Source of the DNA: an uncultured Bacteroidales bacterium
GTDB taxonomy: Bacteria > Bacteroidota > Bacteroidia > Bacteroidales > Paludibacteraceae
Assembly: GCA_903901975.1 (NCBI GenBank)
Contig: CAIUTB010000118.1
Coordinates: forward strand, 62,001-126,000
Direction: 5' to 3'
DNA length: 64,000 nt
This document shows, one piece after another, positions 34,271 to 43,382 of this stretch. Position numbers and translations under genes: made by a program. Numbering within the stretch: position 1 is the first letter of the stretch; every line of letters starts with the position of its first letter. A model generated the notes under the pieces. It was not told where the DNA came from. It saw nothing but the letters and a program-made list of their open reading frames with translations, and ran no database searches.

Positions 34271-35644
34271 ATGAAACATAAAACTCAATATAATAACACA
34301 AAACCTCATTTCAATTTCTTACAAATTCTGAGTTTGAGCATGGGATTTTTGGGAATTCAATTTGGATATGCCCTTCAGAATGCCAATGCCAGTAGAATTC
34401 TTCAAACATTCGGAGCTGATATTGAACAACTTTCGTGGTTTTGGCTGGCTGCTCCTATAACCGGTATGATAATTCAACCCATCATCGGGCATTATTCCGA
34501 TCATACCTGGACTAAGCTTGGTCGTCGTCGACCTTTTTTTCTGGTTGGCGCTATCTTGGCATCGATTGCACTAATATTAATGCCCAATGCAGGCGTTTTT
34601 GCAAACGTTTTACCGGCTATGTTTATCGGTGCTGGATTTCTTATGATTATGGATGCTTCTTTCAATGTAGCTATGGAACCCTTCCGCGCCTTGGTGGCCG
34701 ATATGCTTCCTGCCGATCAAAGTACGCTGGGTTTCTCTATCCAGACATTTTTAATCGGAGTTGGAGCAGTTTTTGGTTCATGGCTTCCTTATATTTTGGC
34801 AGAAGGATTGGGTATTTCTAAAGTTGCCGCCAACGGTGGTATACCTGACAATGTGGTCTTTTCGTTTTATATTGGTGCAGGCGTTATGATAGTAACCATA
34901 CTCTGGACTATATTCACAACCAAGGAGTATTCTCCCGAAGAACTTGCTGTATTCAATGCTGAAAATGAAACCATTAAACAAGAAGAAAGTAAATTCTCGG
35001 ACATTTTCAGAGATATTGCCACCATGCCAAAAACCATGAAACAACTTGGATTGGTTCAATTTTTCTCCTGGATAGCTTTGTTCGGCATGTGGGTTTTTAC
35101 CACTCCGGCTGTTGCACAACATGTTTATGGACTGGCTGTTAGCGATACAAAATCGGTTCTTTATCAGGATGCTGGGAATTGGGTAGGAATTATTTTTGGA
35201 GTTTACAATGGTGTGGCGATGATTTATGCGTTGCTGCTCCCTTCAATTGCTCATAAAATTGGTCGCAAAATGACGCACAGTATCTCGTTAATTGCAGGTG
35301 CAATTGGTTTAATATCAATTTATTTCATTACTAATCCAACCAACCTTATTTATTCAATGATTGGAGTTGGAATGGCATGGGGCAGTATATTATCCATGCC
35401 ATATGCCATTTTGGCTCCTGCCCTACCCCTCAAAAAAATGGGAATTTATATGGGAATTTTCAATATCTTCATTACAGTTCCACAAATTATCAATGGACTT
35501 TTTGGAGGAATGATTGTAAAACATATTTTTGATTCGCAAGCTATTTTTGCCATAATGATGTCGGGATGTTTTCTGATAATTGCTGCTATAAGTGTTTTGT
35601 GGGTCGAGGATAAAGTTCACGATGAACTTTCAACTAAAAAATGA
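34271..35644 (+). CDS. MFS sugar transporter (SLC45/GPH-like), probably maltose or maltodextrin
   Basis: A 457-residue inner-membrane transporter with about twelve membrane segments. The motif HTWTKLGRRRPFFLVGAI lies between segments 2 and 3 and is typical of SLC45-type MFS proteins. Its place, 8 nt after the LacI-family gene and before glycosidase genes, indicates uptake of the sugars released by the periplasmic amylases. An imperfect operator-like word (GCAAACGTTTTA, 34601-34612) lies inside the gene and is probably chance. Substrate is inferred from context only. Confidence 0.88.
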   Translation: MKHKTQYNNTKPHFNFLQILSLSMGFLGIQFGYALQNANASRILQTFGADIEQLSWFWLAAPITGMIIQPIIGHYSDHTWTKLGRRRPFFLVGAILASIALILMPNAGVFANVLPAMFIGAGFLMIMDASFNVAMEPFRALVADMLPADQSTLGFSIQTFLIGVGAVFGSWLPYILAEGLGISKVAANGGIPDNVVFSFYIGAGVMIVTILWTIFTTKEYSPEELAVFNAENETIKQEESKFSDIFRDIATMPKTMKQLGLVQFFSWIALFGMWVFTTPAVAQHVYGLAVSDTKSVLYQDAGNWVGIIFGVYNGVAMIYALLLPSIAHKIGRKMTHSISLIAGAIGLISIYFITNPTNLIYSMIGVGMAWGSILSMPYAILAPALPLKKMGIYMGIFNIFITVPQIINGLFGGMIVKHIFDSQAIFAIMMSGCFLIIAAISVLWVEDKVHDELSTKK

Positions 35645-35677
35645 CAAAATAAACGAACCATTCAAATTCCACATACT

Positions 35678-36631
35678 ATGAAAGAACAAGTAGAAATTGA
35701 TCTCTGGAGTATTTCTGATGATACTTTCAGACCAGAGAAACAAGCTGAAGCTGAGCAAATTTTCTGTCTGACTAACGGAAAAATAGGCCAGCGGGCAAGC
35801 TTTGAGGAATTTTACTCAGGTGAAACTACTAACGGAACCTACCTTTCAGGCGTATATTGTTCGGAAAACGATGCAAAAACCCTTTCAAACCTTCCCAACT
35901 GGACAAGTTTAAATGTACGTTTGAATACTGAATTAGTAGACCTGGCTCAATGTGAAGTAATCCGTTTCCGTCGAACCTTGAATATGAAACAAGGCTTTTT
36001 GGAACGAAATTTTGAAATAAAAACGGCTAATAACGAGCATCTTGAAGTTTCTATACATCGATTCCTGAGTTTAGCTCAAACGGAAGTTGGAGCGATAAAA
36101 TATTCCGTAAAATCACTAGATTTTGTTGGACGCATTACGTTTTCACCTATTATTGATGGAGATTTCAATTCGTTTGAAGCAGCTGACAATGAACCTGAAT
36201 GGAATGTATTACAATCTAAAATTCAACAAGATGTGGCTCACCTTTGGATACAAACCAGAAAGACTAATTTTCAGGTTTGCGAGGCCATGACTTTTGATTT
36301 CTTTAAAAATAATGCCCAAATCAAAACAAACCCAACCAAAATTGAAAAACAAAAAGTGGCTGGATTTTCATTCGGAACGGATATGAAAGCGGGTGATTCG
36401 GTTTGCGTTTATAAATTTGTTTCGATGTTAAGTTCATTGAATTATCCATATCTGGAATTAACTACAAACGCCTGCCAAAAAGCTATTCAGGCAAAAAATA
36501 CCGGGTGGATTGATCTTTTTGAAGAAAACAATCAGGCTTGGCAACAACACTGGGATACTTTGGGTTTATTGTCCCCAAAAACCGAGCAATCGACTATTAT
36601 AAAAGCATTTAAACAACTCCAACCAGCCTGA
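35678..36631 (+). CDS. Truncated GH65 phosphorylase: N-terminal domain only
   Basis: A 317-residue product matching only the N-terminal beta-sandwich of GH65 maltose/kojibiose-type phosphorylases (NGKIGQRASFEEFYSGET near residue 28, FRRTLNMKQGFLERNF near 95). Homologues have about 770 residues; the (alpha/alpha)6 catalytic barrel and its general acid Glu are missing. Similarity stops near AWQQHWDTLG (about 290-299), and about 18 unrecognised residues precede the stop. No frameshifted barrel follows, since the next gene begins 35 nt later. A beta-phosphoglucomutase gene, which often accompanies GH65, is also absent. It looks like a deletion remnant that stays open, possibly expressed but not catalytic. 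Confidence 0.8.
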   Translation: MKEQVEIDLWSISDDTFRPEKQAEAEQIFCLTNGKIGQRASFEEFYSGETTNGTYLSGVYCSENDAKTLSNLPNWTSLNVRLNTELVDLAQCEVIRFRRTLNMKQGFLERNFEIKTANNEHLEVSIHRFLSLAQTEVGAIKYSVKSLDFVGRITFSPIIDGDFNSFEAADNEPEWNVLQSKIQQDVAHLWIQTRKTNFQVCEAMTFDFFKNNAQIKTNPTKIEKQKVAGFSFGTDMKAGDSVCVYKFVSMLSSLNYPYLELTTNACQKAIQAKNTGWIDLFEENNQAWQQHWDTLGLLSPKTEQSTIIKAFKQLQPA

Positions 36632-36666
36632 ATTTCAATTTACAAACGATAAGAAATACCGGAAAA

Positions 36667-38511
36667 ATGAAGAAAATCATTTTAATAGTACTGACTTTTA
36701 TTTTTGTTTTACAACTTGAAGCTAAAAACAGTCCGTTGATTCAACGGGTTGAACCCACTTTTTGGTGGACAGAAATGAATCAACCTGAACTTCAGATTAT
36801 GTTGTATGGCACCAATATTAGTTCAGCAGTAATTTCAATCAATTATCCCGGTATTACTGTTTCACGAAAAGAACTGACTGACAATCCAAATTATCTGTTT
36901 CTGTATCTGAATATTACAAAAGAAGCACTTCCCGGAAAGTTTAATATTCAATTGACAACAGACAAGAAAAAGCAAACCATCGTTTATGAATTAAAAAAAC
37001 GTCGAGATGGTTCATCTTCCCGTAGAAGTTTTACGGAAGCCGATGCCATTTATCTGCTTATGCCCGACCGTTTTGCAAATGCGAATCCTTCAAACGATTC
37101 CATTACAGGGTATCATCAGGGCGTTCATCGCGAAATTCCGGGAGCACGACATGGTGGTGATATTGATGGAATTATCTCGAAAATTCCATACCTGGCGGAT
37201 TTGGGAATAACTGCTATATGGACCACTCCGCTTTTTGATAACAATGACACGAAGTATTCTTATCATCATTATGCCTGCTCCGATTATTACAAAATTGATT
37301 CCCGGCTGGGCAAAAATGAAGATTATCTGCGACTTTCTGAAACATGCCATAAAAACGGACTAAAACTAATTATCGACCTTGTGCCAAATCATTGTGGCTC
37401 ATCACATTGGTGGATGAACGATTTGCCGGCAAAAGACTGGTTAAATGTCTGGCCAAGTTATACTTCGTCGAATTACCGTATGACCGCCTGGACTGACCCA
37501 CATGCTTCGGAGGCCGATTTATATAAGTTGACACACGGTTGGTTTGCACCCAATATGCCCGATTTAAACCTTCAAAATCCATTGCTTTTCGACTATTTGC
37601 GACAAGTTTATACTTTTTGGATTGAATCGGCCAATATTGATGGAATGCGTGTTGATACCTATCCATATAACGACATAAAAACAGCAGCCCGCTTTATTCA
37701 GGCTATCCGGAATGAATATCCGAATATGAATGTGGTGGGCGAATGTTGGGTTAAAACACCGGCAGAAATTGCTTATTATCAATCGGGCAACCGAAATAAA
37801 AATGGGTTTGATTCACACCTGACAAGCGTTATGGATTTTTGCTTAAAAGATGTACTTTCCGCTTCATTCAACGAACGTGAAAGCTGGGATGGTGGAATGG
37901 CTCGATTCTATTCGCTTTATGCTCAGGATTTTGTATATCCGAATCCAAACCTGATAATGAATTTTTTGGATAATCATGACATTGACCGATATTCTACAGC
38001 TGTAAAGAATGATATTCAGAAATACAAAATGGCTTTGGCCATGCTGATTACAGCCCGTGGTTATCCACAAATATATTACGGAACAGAAATCATGCTCGAC
38101 GGAATTGCCGGAAGTTATGAAGGGAACCGTTTTGATTTTCCGGGTGGCTGGGCTGCTGATAAACGAAATGCATTTTCGGCTGAGAACAGAACAAATGCTG
38201 AGAATGAAGTGTTTAGTTATTTAAAATCACTTTTGAATTACCGAAAAAACAATCCGGTACTTCAAAATGGAAAAATGAAACAGTTCATTCCTGAAAGAGG
38301 AATTTACGTCAATTTTCGCTATGACAATGAAAAAACGATTATGATAATTGCCAATAACAATCAAGAATCCAACGAATTACAATTCGAAAGATTCAACGAA
38401 ATGTTGGGAGGAAAAACGGAAGGACTTGAAATCACGAATTCAAAAACCTATTCATTACAAAAGCCCCTATCAATTCCGGCAAAAACGGTATTGATGCTGG
38501 AACTAAAATAA
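36667..38511 (+). CDS. Periplasmic GH13 neopullulanase/alpha-amylase (SusA-like)
   Basis: A 614-residue glycosidase with a signal peptide (about 1-19), an N-terminal beta domain (about 25-115) and a GH13 barrel. Conserved regions are DLVPNH (about 237-242), GMRVDTYPY with the nucleophile Asp (about 328), VGECW with the acid/base Glu (about 358) and FLDNHD with the transition-state Asp (about 437). The architecture and export signal fit SusA, which degrades imported maltodextrins in the periplasm. It follows the GH65 remnant by 35 nt. There is no lipobox and no T9SS domain, so a periplasmic location is likely. Confidence 0.9.
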   Translation: MKKIILIVLTFIFVLQLEAKNSPLIQRVEPTFWWTEMNQPELQIMLYGTNISSAVISINYPGITVSRKELTDNPNYLFLYLNITKEALPGKFNIQLTTDKKKQTIVYELKKRRDGSSSRRSFTEADAIYLLMPDRFANANPSNDSITGYHQGVHREIPGARHGGDIDGIISKIPYLADLGITAIWTTPLFDNNDTKYSYHHYACSDYYKIDSRLGKNEDYLRLSETCHKNGLKLIIDLVPNHCGSSHWWMNDLPAKDWLNVWPSYTSSNYRMTAWTDPHASEADLYKLTHGWFAPNMPDLNLQNPLLFDYLRQVYTFWIESANIDGMRVDTYPYNDIKTAARFIQAIRNEYPNMNVVGECWVKTPAEIAYYQSGNRNKNGFDSHLTSVMDFCLKDVLSASFNERESWDGGMARFYSLYAQDFVYPNPNLIMNFLDNHDIDRYSTAVKNDIQKYKMALAMLITARGYPQIYYGTEIMLDGIAGSYEGNRFDFPGGWAADKRNAFSAENRTNAENEVFSYLKSLLNYRKNNPVLQNGKMKQFIPERGIYVNFRYDNEKTIMIIANNNQESNELQFERFNEMLGGKTEGLEITNSKTYSLQKPLSIPAKTVLMLELK

Positions 38512-38590
38512 ACTATTTTGATTTAAAGTTATACTATTACTAATCAGATCTTTAAACTTAATTGGATGAAAGGTCAAAAATCAATTTATT

Positions 38591-40330
38591 ATGAAAAAGT
38601 TTTCATTTAAAACAGGAATTGAAAAAATACAGGGTGTTGCTTTACGCTTCCCTTTTACGTTGTTTTTTATATTGGGTTTGGCATGTATGTTTTTGCTTCA
38701 AATCAACAAACATGGTATTGACATTAAACCTGCCAAATGGGTATTTTTCTCGCTTGGAATCGCTCTAAGTCTTTCGGTAACATTATTTTCTGAAACTTTA
38801 AAAACATTAGTTTACAAGATTGGACTTAATCTCGTGGCAATTTTAGTATTAATGGCTTACTGCTGGCTGCTCCCCGAAAAATTTGAAGCAGTAAATTTCT
38901 ACCAGGTCATTTCCATTGGGATAGTGCTTGTTTTATCAGCTTTCGTAGTGCCATTTATCAAAAAGAATAACGACATTCCGTTTTGGGAATTCAGCAAAAC
39001 TGCTATTGTTCAATTAATTATTGCTTTCATTTTTGCTCAGGTATTATTTGCGGGTTTGAGTTTGGCGGTTTTATCCTTGAAAGAATTATTTAAAGTCGAT
39101 ATACAACCAAAAGTATACGAAGACATTGCAGTAATTTGCTATGCACTTTTTGCACCAATTTATTTTCTTACTAACATTAGAAGTTTTCAGGAAATGTATA
39201 ATCAAGAATTTAAGTTCGACAAGTTTATCAAAATACTTGGAATGTATATTTTCCTTCCGATTCTAGCACTTTACACAATGATTTTATACGTTTATCTGGC
39301 ACAGATTATAATCAAATGGCAGCTGCCGAACGGCTGGGTTTCCATGCTTGTGTCAGTTTTAGGATTGGGTGGATTCATAAGTATGCTTATCCTGTATCCA
39401 CTTAGATTGGAAAAGGAGAAGCCAAATAAAGTGGTGAATCTCCTTTCGAAATACTTTCCAGCACTATTATTACCGCTTTTAGTTTTAATGTCAGTTGGCA
39501 TATCCCGTCGCTTAGGCGATTATGGCATGACTGTTAACCGAATGTATGTCTTGATCTTAAATGTTTGGTTATATGGTATTAGCCTTTATCTATTCCTAAC
39601 AAATGCCAGGCATTTAAAATGGATTATCATTTCGTTTTCAACCGTTTTACTCATCTCGTCAGTTGGTCCTTGGAGCGTTTATAGTATTACCCGAAGAACT
39701 ATGCTGAAGGAAATTGGGCAATTACTAAATGATACTAAGTTGCTGAAAGACGGAAAAGTAATCGATAATTCAGAAAAAACAATTGTGTTAAGTCCGAAAT
39801 TATCCGAGGCTTTATCCGAAGACATTAAGTATGTTTGTACTAATTACGGTATTGAAAAGTTACAGCGTTTTTTCAAAGATTCCGTTAAATCCAAAACGAG
39901 TTCTGACATCAACGAAAAACTAGGAATAAGTGACTTACCCGTCAAAGATACTAATTTTAATGCTTGGATTGAAAAAACAAGCAATTCAGTTATTGATATT
40001 AATTCCTATCTTTCACTTGTTTTTATTCCTTCATTTAATAGCGATAAAACAGATATTTTAAATAATGACCTAGTGGAAATTTCATTAAAAGATTTGAACC
40101 TTAAGGTTAATCCAAAAGCGATGAATACTTCTGCAGTCATAATTCCATTAAAGCCAAAATTAAAAGAAATTTTGCAGTCTCATAAAACAAGAAGTTCCTA
40201 TTCTGCAAAAGAAATGACTATTACTTCTGAAAATTACAAATTAATTATCACGTCAGTTATGGGCAACTATTATTCTCAAAATGACAGCATTTACATTTCA
40301 AATTGTGATGCTCAATTATTCCTCAAATAA
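38591..40330 (+). CDS. DUF4153 integral membrane protein
   Basis: A 579-residue membrane protein of the DUF4153 type. About ten hydrophobic segments fill residues 15-370; residues about 375-579 are soluble. No enzymatic motif is visible, and the function of the family is unknown. It is 79 nt after the SusA-like gene and 11 nt before the next GH13 gene, so it lies within the operon. Such a protein is not part of the usual starch-utilisation set. The leader has no promoter box that I can see. Confidence 0.75.
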   Translation: MKKFSFKTGIEKIQGVALRFPFTLFFILGLACMFLLQINKHGIDIKPAKWVFFSLGIALSLSVTLFSETLKTLVYKIGLNLVAILVLMAYCWLLPEKFEAVNFYQVISIGIVLVLSAFVVPFIKKNNDIPFWEFSKTAIVQLIIAFIFAQVLFAGLSLAVLSLKELFKVDIQPKVYEDIAVICYALFAPIYFLTNIRSFQEMYNQEFKFDKFIKILGMYIFLPILALYTMILYVYLAQIIIKWQLPNGWVSMLVSVLGLGGFISMLILYPLRLEKEKPNKVVNLLSKYFPALLLPLLVLMSVGISRRLGDYGMTVNRMYVLILNVWLYGISLYLFLTNARHLKWIIISFSTVLLISSVGPWSVYSITRRTMLKEIGQLLNDTKLLKDGKVIDNSEKTIVLSPKLSEALSEDIKYVCTNYGIEKLQRFFKDSVKSKTSSDINEKLGISDLPVKDTNFNAWIEKTSNSVIDINSYLSLVFIPSFNSDKTDILNNDLVEISLKDLNLKVNPKAMNTSAVIIPLKPKLKEILQSHKTRSSYSAKEMTITSENYKLIITSVMGNYYSQNDSIYISNCDAQLFLK

Positions 40331-40341
40331 TCAATAATTTC

Positions 40342-42708
40342 ATGAGAAAAAATCATTTATTTTTCATTTTCATCTTAGGATTTACATCTTGTCAATCCAA
40401 TCTCAATTTCCCGACTGATTCGGAAAACAACAAGAATCTGAATTCCTTACTCACATTGAAAGTTGGCGACAATAAAGTGTATTTACAGGATTTTATTCTG
40501 AATCCGGCAGAAATTGATTCAGTTACGAGTTCTTCGTCACAATTGAAATGCAAAATGGCTGCTGACAAGATGGCCGGGACTTTCACAGTAACAAAAGATA
40601 TGGAAACTTTTGTCGATGTGAAACTTTGGATAAAAGCTGTGCCCTATTCAATTCCATGTAGGAAAACCGATAAAATTGATTATAGCTTCACCTTTAATCC
40701 GCAAGGGAAAACCTTTGGTCGGGTTCAGATTGCCGGACAGATGAACGATTGGGCAGCATCGCTTTCACCTGATTTAATACTCAATAATAAGGGTTTGTAT
40801 CAGGTAACCCTGAATTTGAGTCCGGGTACCTATCTATATCAAATGGCATTGGATGGCAACCAGAATCATGATGCTAACAATCCAAATAAAGTTGACAATG
40901 GCTATGGGAAATTCAATTCCATATTACAAGTTTCAGGGAATGGTGATAGGTTTCCAAAACTTTTCACTAAACGATTTATGAGTTCTACTGTGAAGCTGAC
41001 AAGCCAAAATCAAGTAAAAAATGTTTTTGTTTACTGGCAAAATTACCTACTTCCAGCCGAATTTGTAAAAGTAAAAAGAGGAAAAATTATTTTTCATATT
41101 CCATCTGAAGCTTCTTCACTCGAGCGTTCGTATATCCGTGTATGGGCAAGTAATGAATTTGGCGTAAGCAACGATTTACTTATTCCACTTCAAAACGGAA
41201 GGGTTCTGACAGATTCAAAGCAAATTTCACGCGAGGACAAACAAGCTCAAATCATGTATTTTGCTCTGGTGGATAGATTTATGAACGGCGATAAAAAAAA
41301 TGATCACCCTATGAATCGTGTGGACGTAAACCCGAAGGTAGATTATTGGGGAGGCGACTTAGCTGGTATTAAACAAACCATTGACAATGAATATTTCAGC
41401 AAACTGGGAGTGAATACCTTGTGGATTTCTCCACTAAACCAAAATCCAACTGAACCTTATGGTTATTATAAGCCAATGAACACCAAATTCTCCGGTTATC
41501 ACGGTTATTGGCCAATTTCGTCATCCAAAGTTGATTTTCGGTTTGGGACTAATCAGGAATTCAAAGATTTGGTGACCGATGCGCACAAAAATAATATCAA
41601 TGTATTGCTGGATTATGTGGCACATCACGTTCACAAAGAACATCCATTCTATCAACAACATCCTGAGCTGACAACTTCGCTTTTTCTGCCTGATGGAAGT
41701 CTGAATACCGAGCGTTGGAATGATCAACGACTCACCACCTGGTTCGACACCTTTATGCCGACACTCGATTTAAGCAATCCCAAGGTGGTACATATCATGA
41801 CTGATTCGGCTATGTTTTGGTTGAAAGAGTTCAAGTTGGATGGTTTCCGTCACGATGCAACCAAGCACATTACCGAAGAATTCTGGCGTGAACTAACTCT
41901 AAAAATAAAAAAAGCGAACAAAGGCAAAAACCTGTATCAGATTGGCGAGACTTACGGAAGCCCGGAATTAATAAGTAGTTATCTCACAACCGGAATGTTG
42001 GATGGACAGTTTGACTTTAATGTGTATGACATTGCCAATACCACTTTTGCCGGTGTAGGAGGAAGCGATTTGAAACAAGTGTCGACAATATTAAATTCAA
42101 GTCTGTACATTTATGGAGGTCATAATCTGATGGGTAATATCTCGGGAAATCACGACAAACCGAGGTTTATGGCATTGGCTTCACACGATTTGAAGTTTGG
42201 GGAAGATTCCAAAGCGGCAGGATGGCAACGCGTAATTGGCATTACTGATTCAACTGCTTACGATAAATTGCTGCTTATGCAGACATTCAACATGACCATC
42301 CCGGGTATACCTGTCATTTTCTATGGTGACGAGATCGGTCTGACGGGTGCAAATGACCCTGACTGCCGGCGTATGATGAAGTTTGATCATTTGAATGAAC
42401 GGGAGGCAAAGCTTTTAAGTAAAGTCAGTACATTGGCACACTTGCGAACAGATAATCCGGTATTGATTTACGGTGATTTTATAAACATTCAGAGCAGCAA
42501 AGACAGTTGGGTTTATGCCCGCAAATACTTTAGGAATGAGGCAATAATCATCATCAATAATTCGGCAAAAACAAAAACGATTGAAGCTGAATTACCGGAA
42601 ATTTTGAGAGGAAGGGGATTAAAATCAACCTTCAATCATATTTTCGACATTTCCGGTCATAAACTATCCATTGAATTACCTGCATTTAGTGCAGAAATCT
42701 TACTTTAG
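40342..42708 (+). CDS. GH13 alpha-amylase/pullulanase-type lipoprotein
   Basis: A 788-residue glycosidase with lipobox FTSC (Cys17). Two N-terminal beta modules come first, one of CBM48/E-set type (GRVQIAGQMNDWA, about 130-205), then the GH13 barrel. Catalytic regions are LLDYVAHHV, GFRHDATKH with the nucleophile Asp (about 503), IGETYG with Glu (about 536) and GNHDKPR with Asp (about 603). The residues after the Cys (QSNLN) lack the acidic surface-export signal seen in Bacteroides lipoproteins, so it may face the periplasm. It is 11 nt after the DUF4153 gene. Confidence 0.9.
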   Translation: MRKNHLFFIFILGFTSCQSNLNFPTDSENNKNLNSLLTLKVGDNKVYLQDFILNPAEIDSVTSSSSQLKCKMAADKMAGTFTVTKDMETFVDVKLWIKAVPYSIPCRKTDKIDYSFTFNPQGKTFGRVQIAGQMNDWAASLSPDLILNNKGLYQVTLNLSPGTYLYQMALDGNQNHDANNPNKVDNGYGKFNSILQVSGNGDRFPKLFTKRFMSSTVKLTSQNQVKNVFVYWQNYLLPAEFVKVKRGKIIFHIPSEASSLERSYIRVWASNEFGVSNDLLIPLQNGRVLTDSKQISREDKQAQIMYFALVDRFMNGDKKNDHPMNRVDVNPKVDYWGGDLAGIKQTIDNEYFSKLGVNTLWISPLNQNPTEPYGYYKPMNTKFSGYHGYWPISSSKVDFRFGTNQEFKDLVTDAHKNNINVLLDYVAHHVHKEHPFYQQHPELTTSLFLPDGSLNTERWNDQRLTTWFDTFMPTLDLSNPKVVHIMTDSAMFWLKEFKLDGFRHDATKHITEEFWRELTLKIKKANKGKNLYQIGETYGSPELISSYLTTGMLDGQFDFNVYDIANTTFAGVGGSDLKQVSTILNSSLYIYGGHNLMGNISGNHDKPRFMALASHDLKFGEDSKAAGWQRVIGITDSTAYDKLLLMQTFNMTIPGIPVIFYGDEIGLTGANDPDCRRMMKFDHLNEREAKLLSKVSTLAHLRTDNPVLIYGDFINIQSSKDSWVYARKYFRNEAIIIINNSAKTKTIEAELPEILRGRGLKSTFNHIFDISGHKLSIELPAFSAEILL

Positions 42709-42734
42709 AAACTTTTAAACTTTCAAACTCAAAT

Positions 42735-43235
42735 ATGATTAAAATTAAAAACAGTTCATTAGCTACCGCAGCCGAAAAAGGGATGGATGAATTCCTGCAA
42801 GTATTTATTGATGCCTATCTGGAGGCCATTGGCAGTGAATTAAATGAAAAAACGATGCCACTATTAAATGGAAATCAGCACACGTTGCTGGCCTGGCATT
42901 TTTTCAGTTCTGAAATGCGTGATGGTGGTTTTGTGCAACTGATTCAGAATGGATATGGGGGTTATATTTTCGGAAATCCTTTTGCCAAAGCGATGAAACA
43001 GTTTGGTGCAATTGAACTTTCACGCCTCATTTACAAAGCCAAAGAGATTTATGATCCGAACAAAAAAACATTAGAACGTGAAACTACCGATGAAGAATTC
43101 AATGCACTTTATGTAGATTTTGAGGCATTTGATGAATTGGAAGAGCGTTATTTCGATATCGAAGAAGAACAAACTGCTTTATTGGCAGCTTATGTCGACG
43201 ACCATATTGTTGACTTTGCTGAAATTGAGGAATAA
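42735..43235 (+). CDS. DMP19 family protein (DUF4375)
   Basis: A 166-residue, strongly acidic protein. The core LLAWHFFSSEMRDGGFVQL followed by NGYGGY (about 50-75) matches the DUF4375/DMP19 pattern. The founding member, from Neisseria, mimics DNA and sequesters a regulator; whether this one does so is unknown. The C-terminal 50 residues are very rich in Glu and Asp. It is 26 nt after the GH13 lipoprotein gene and just before a strong terminator, so it is the last gene of the starch operon. That location makes an interaction with a DNA-binding protein conceivable but unproven. Confidence 0.7.
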   Translation: MIKIKNSSLATAAEKGMDEFLQVFIDAYLEAIGSELNEKTMPLLNGNQHTLLAWHFFSSEMRDGGFVQLIQNGYGGYIFGNPFAKAMKQFGAIELSRLIYKAKEIYDPNKKTLERETTDEEFNALYVDFEAFDELEERYFDIEEEQTALLAAYVDDHIVDFAEIEE

Positions 43236-43262
43236 TCACCTCAATCCAATATCTTAATTTAG

Positions 43263-43296
43263 CGAAAGGATGACTTTGAGTCATCCTTTCGTTTTA
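43263..43296 (+). terminator. Rho-independent terminator of the starch operon
   Basis: A 13-bp perfect stem (43263-43275 with 43279-43291, loop TTG) followed by TTTTA. It ends the lacI-to-DMP19 transcript. Confidence 0.92.
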
Positions 43297-43338
43297 TCAT
43301 GAAATTGCTTAGCAATTTTTTAATTCCCCCATTCTTTC

Positions 43339-43346
43339 TATCTTTG
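43339..43346 (+). promoter_or_regulatory. Promoter -7 box of the methyltransferase gene
   Basis: TATCTTTG (TAnnTTTG) between the terminator and the gene. It rules out the upstream ATG at 43299. Confidence 0.55.
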
Positions 43347-43382
43347 CAATTACTTATACCAAAAAAAATAATAAAACTGCGA

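Noticed and set aside
34601-34612. Third operator-like word GCAAACGTTTTA inside the sugar transporter gene
   Set aside because: Two mismatches, inside coding DNA and without a promoter at the spacing seen for the two perfect sites; probably chance.
43299-43382. 28-residue hydrophobic N-terminus on the methyltransferase, resembling a signal peptide
   Set aside because: Begins directly behind the terminator T-run and runs through a promoter box; methyltransferases of this type are cytoplasmic.
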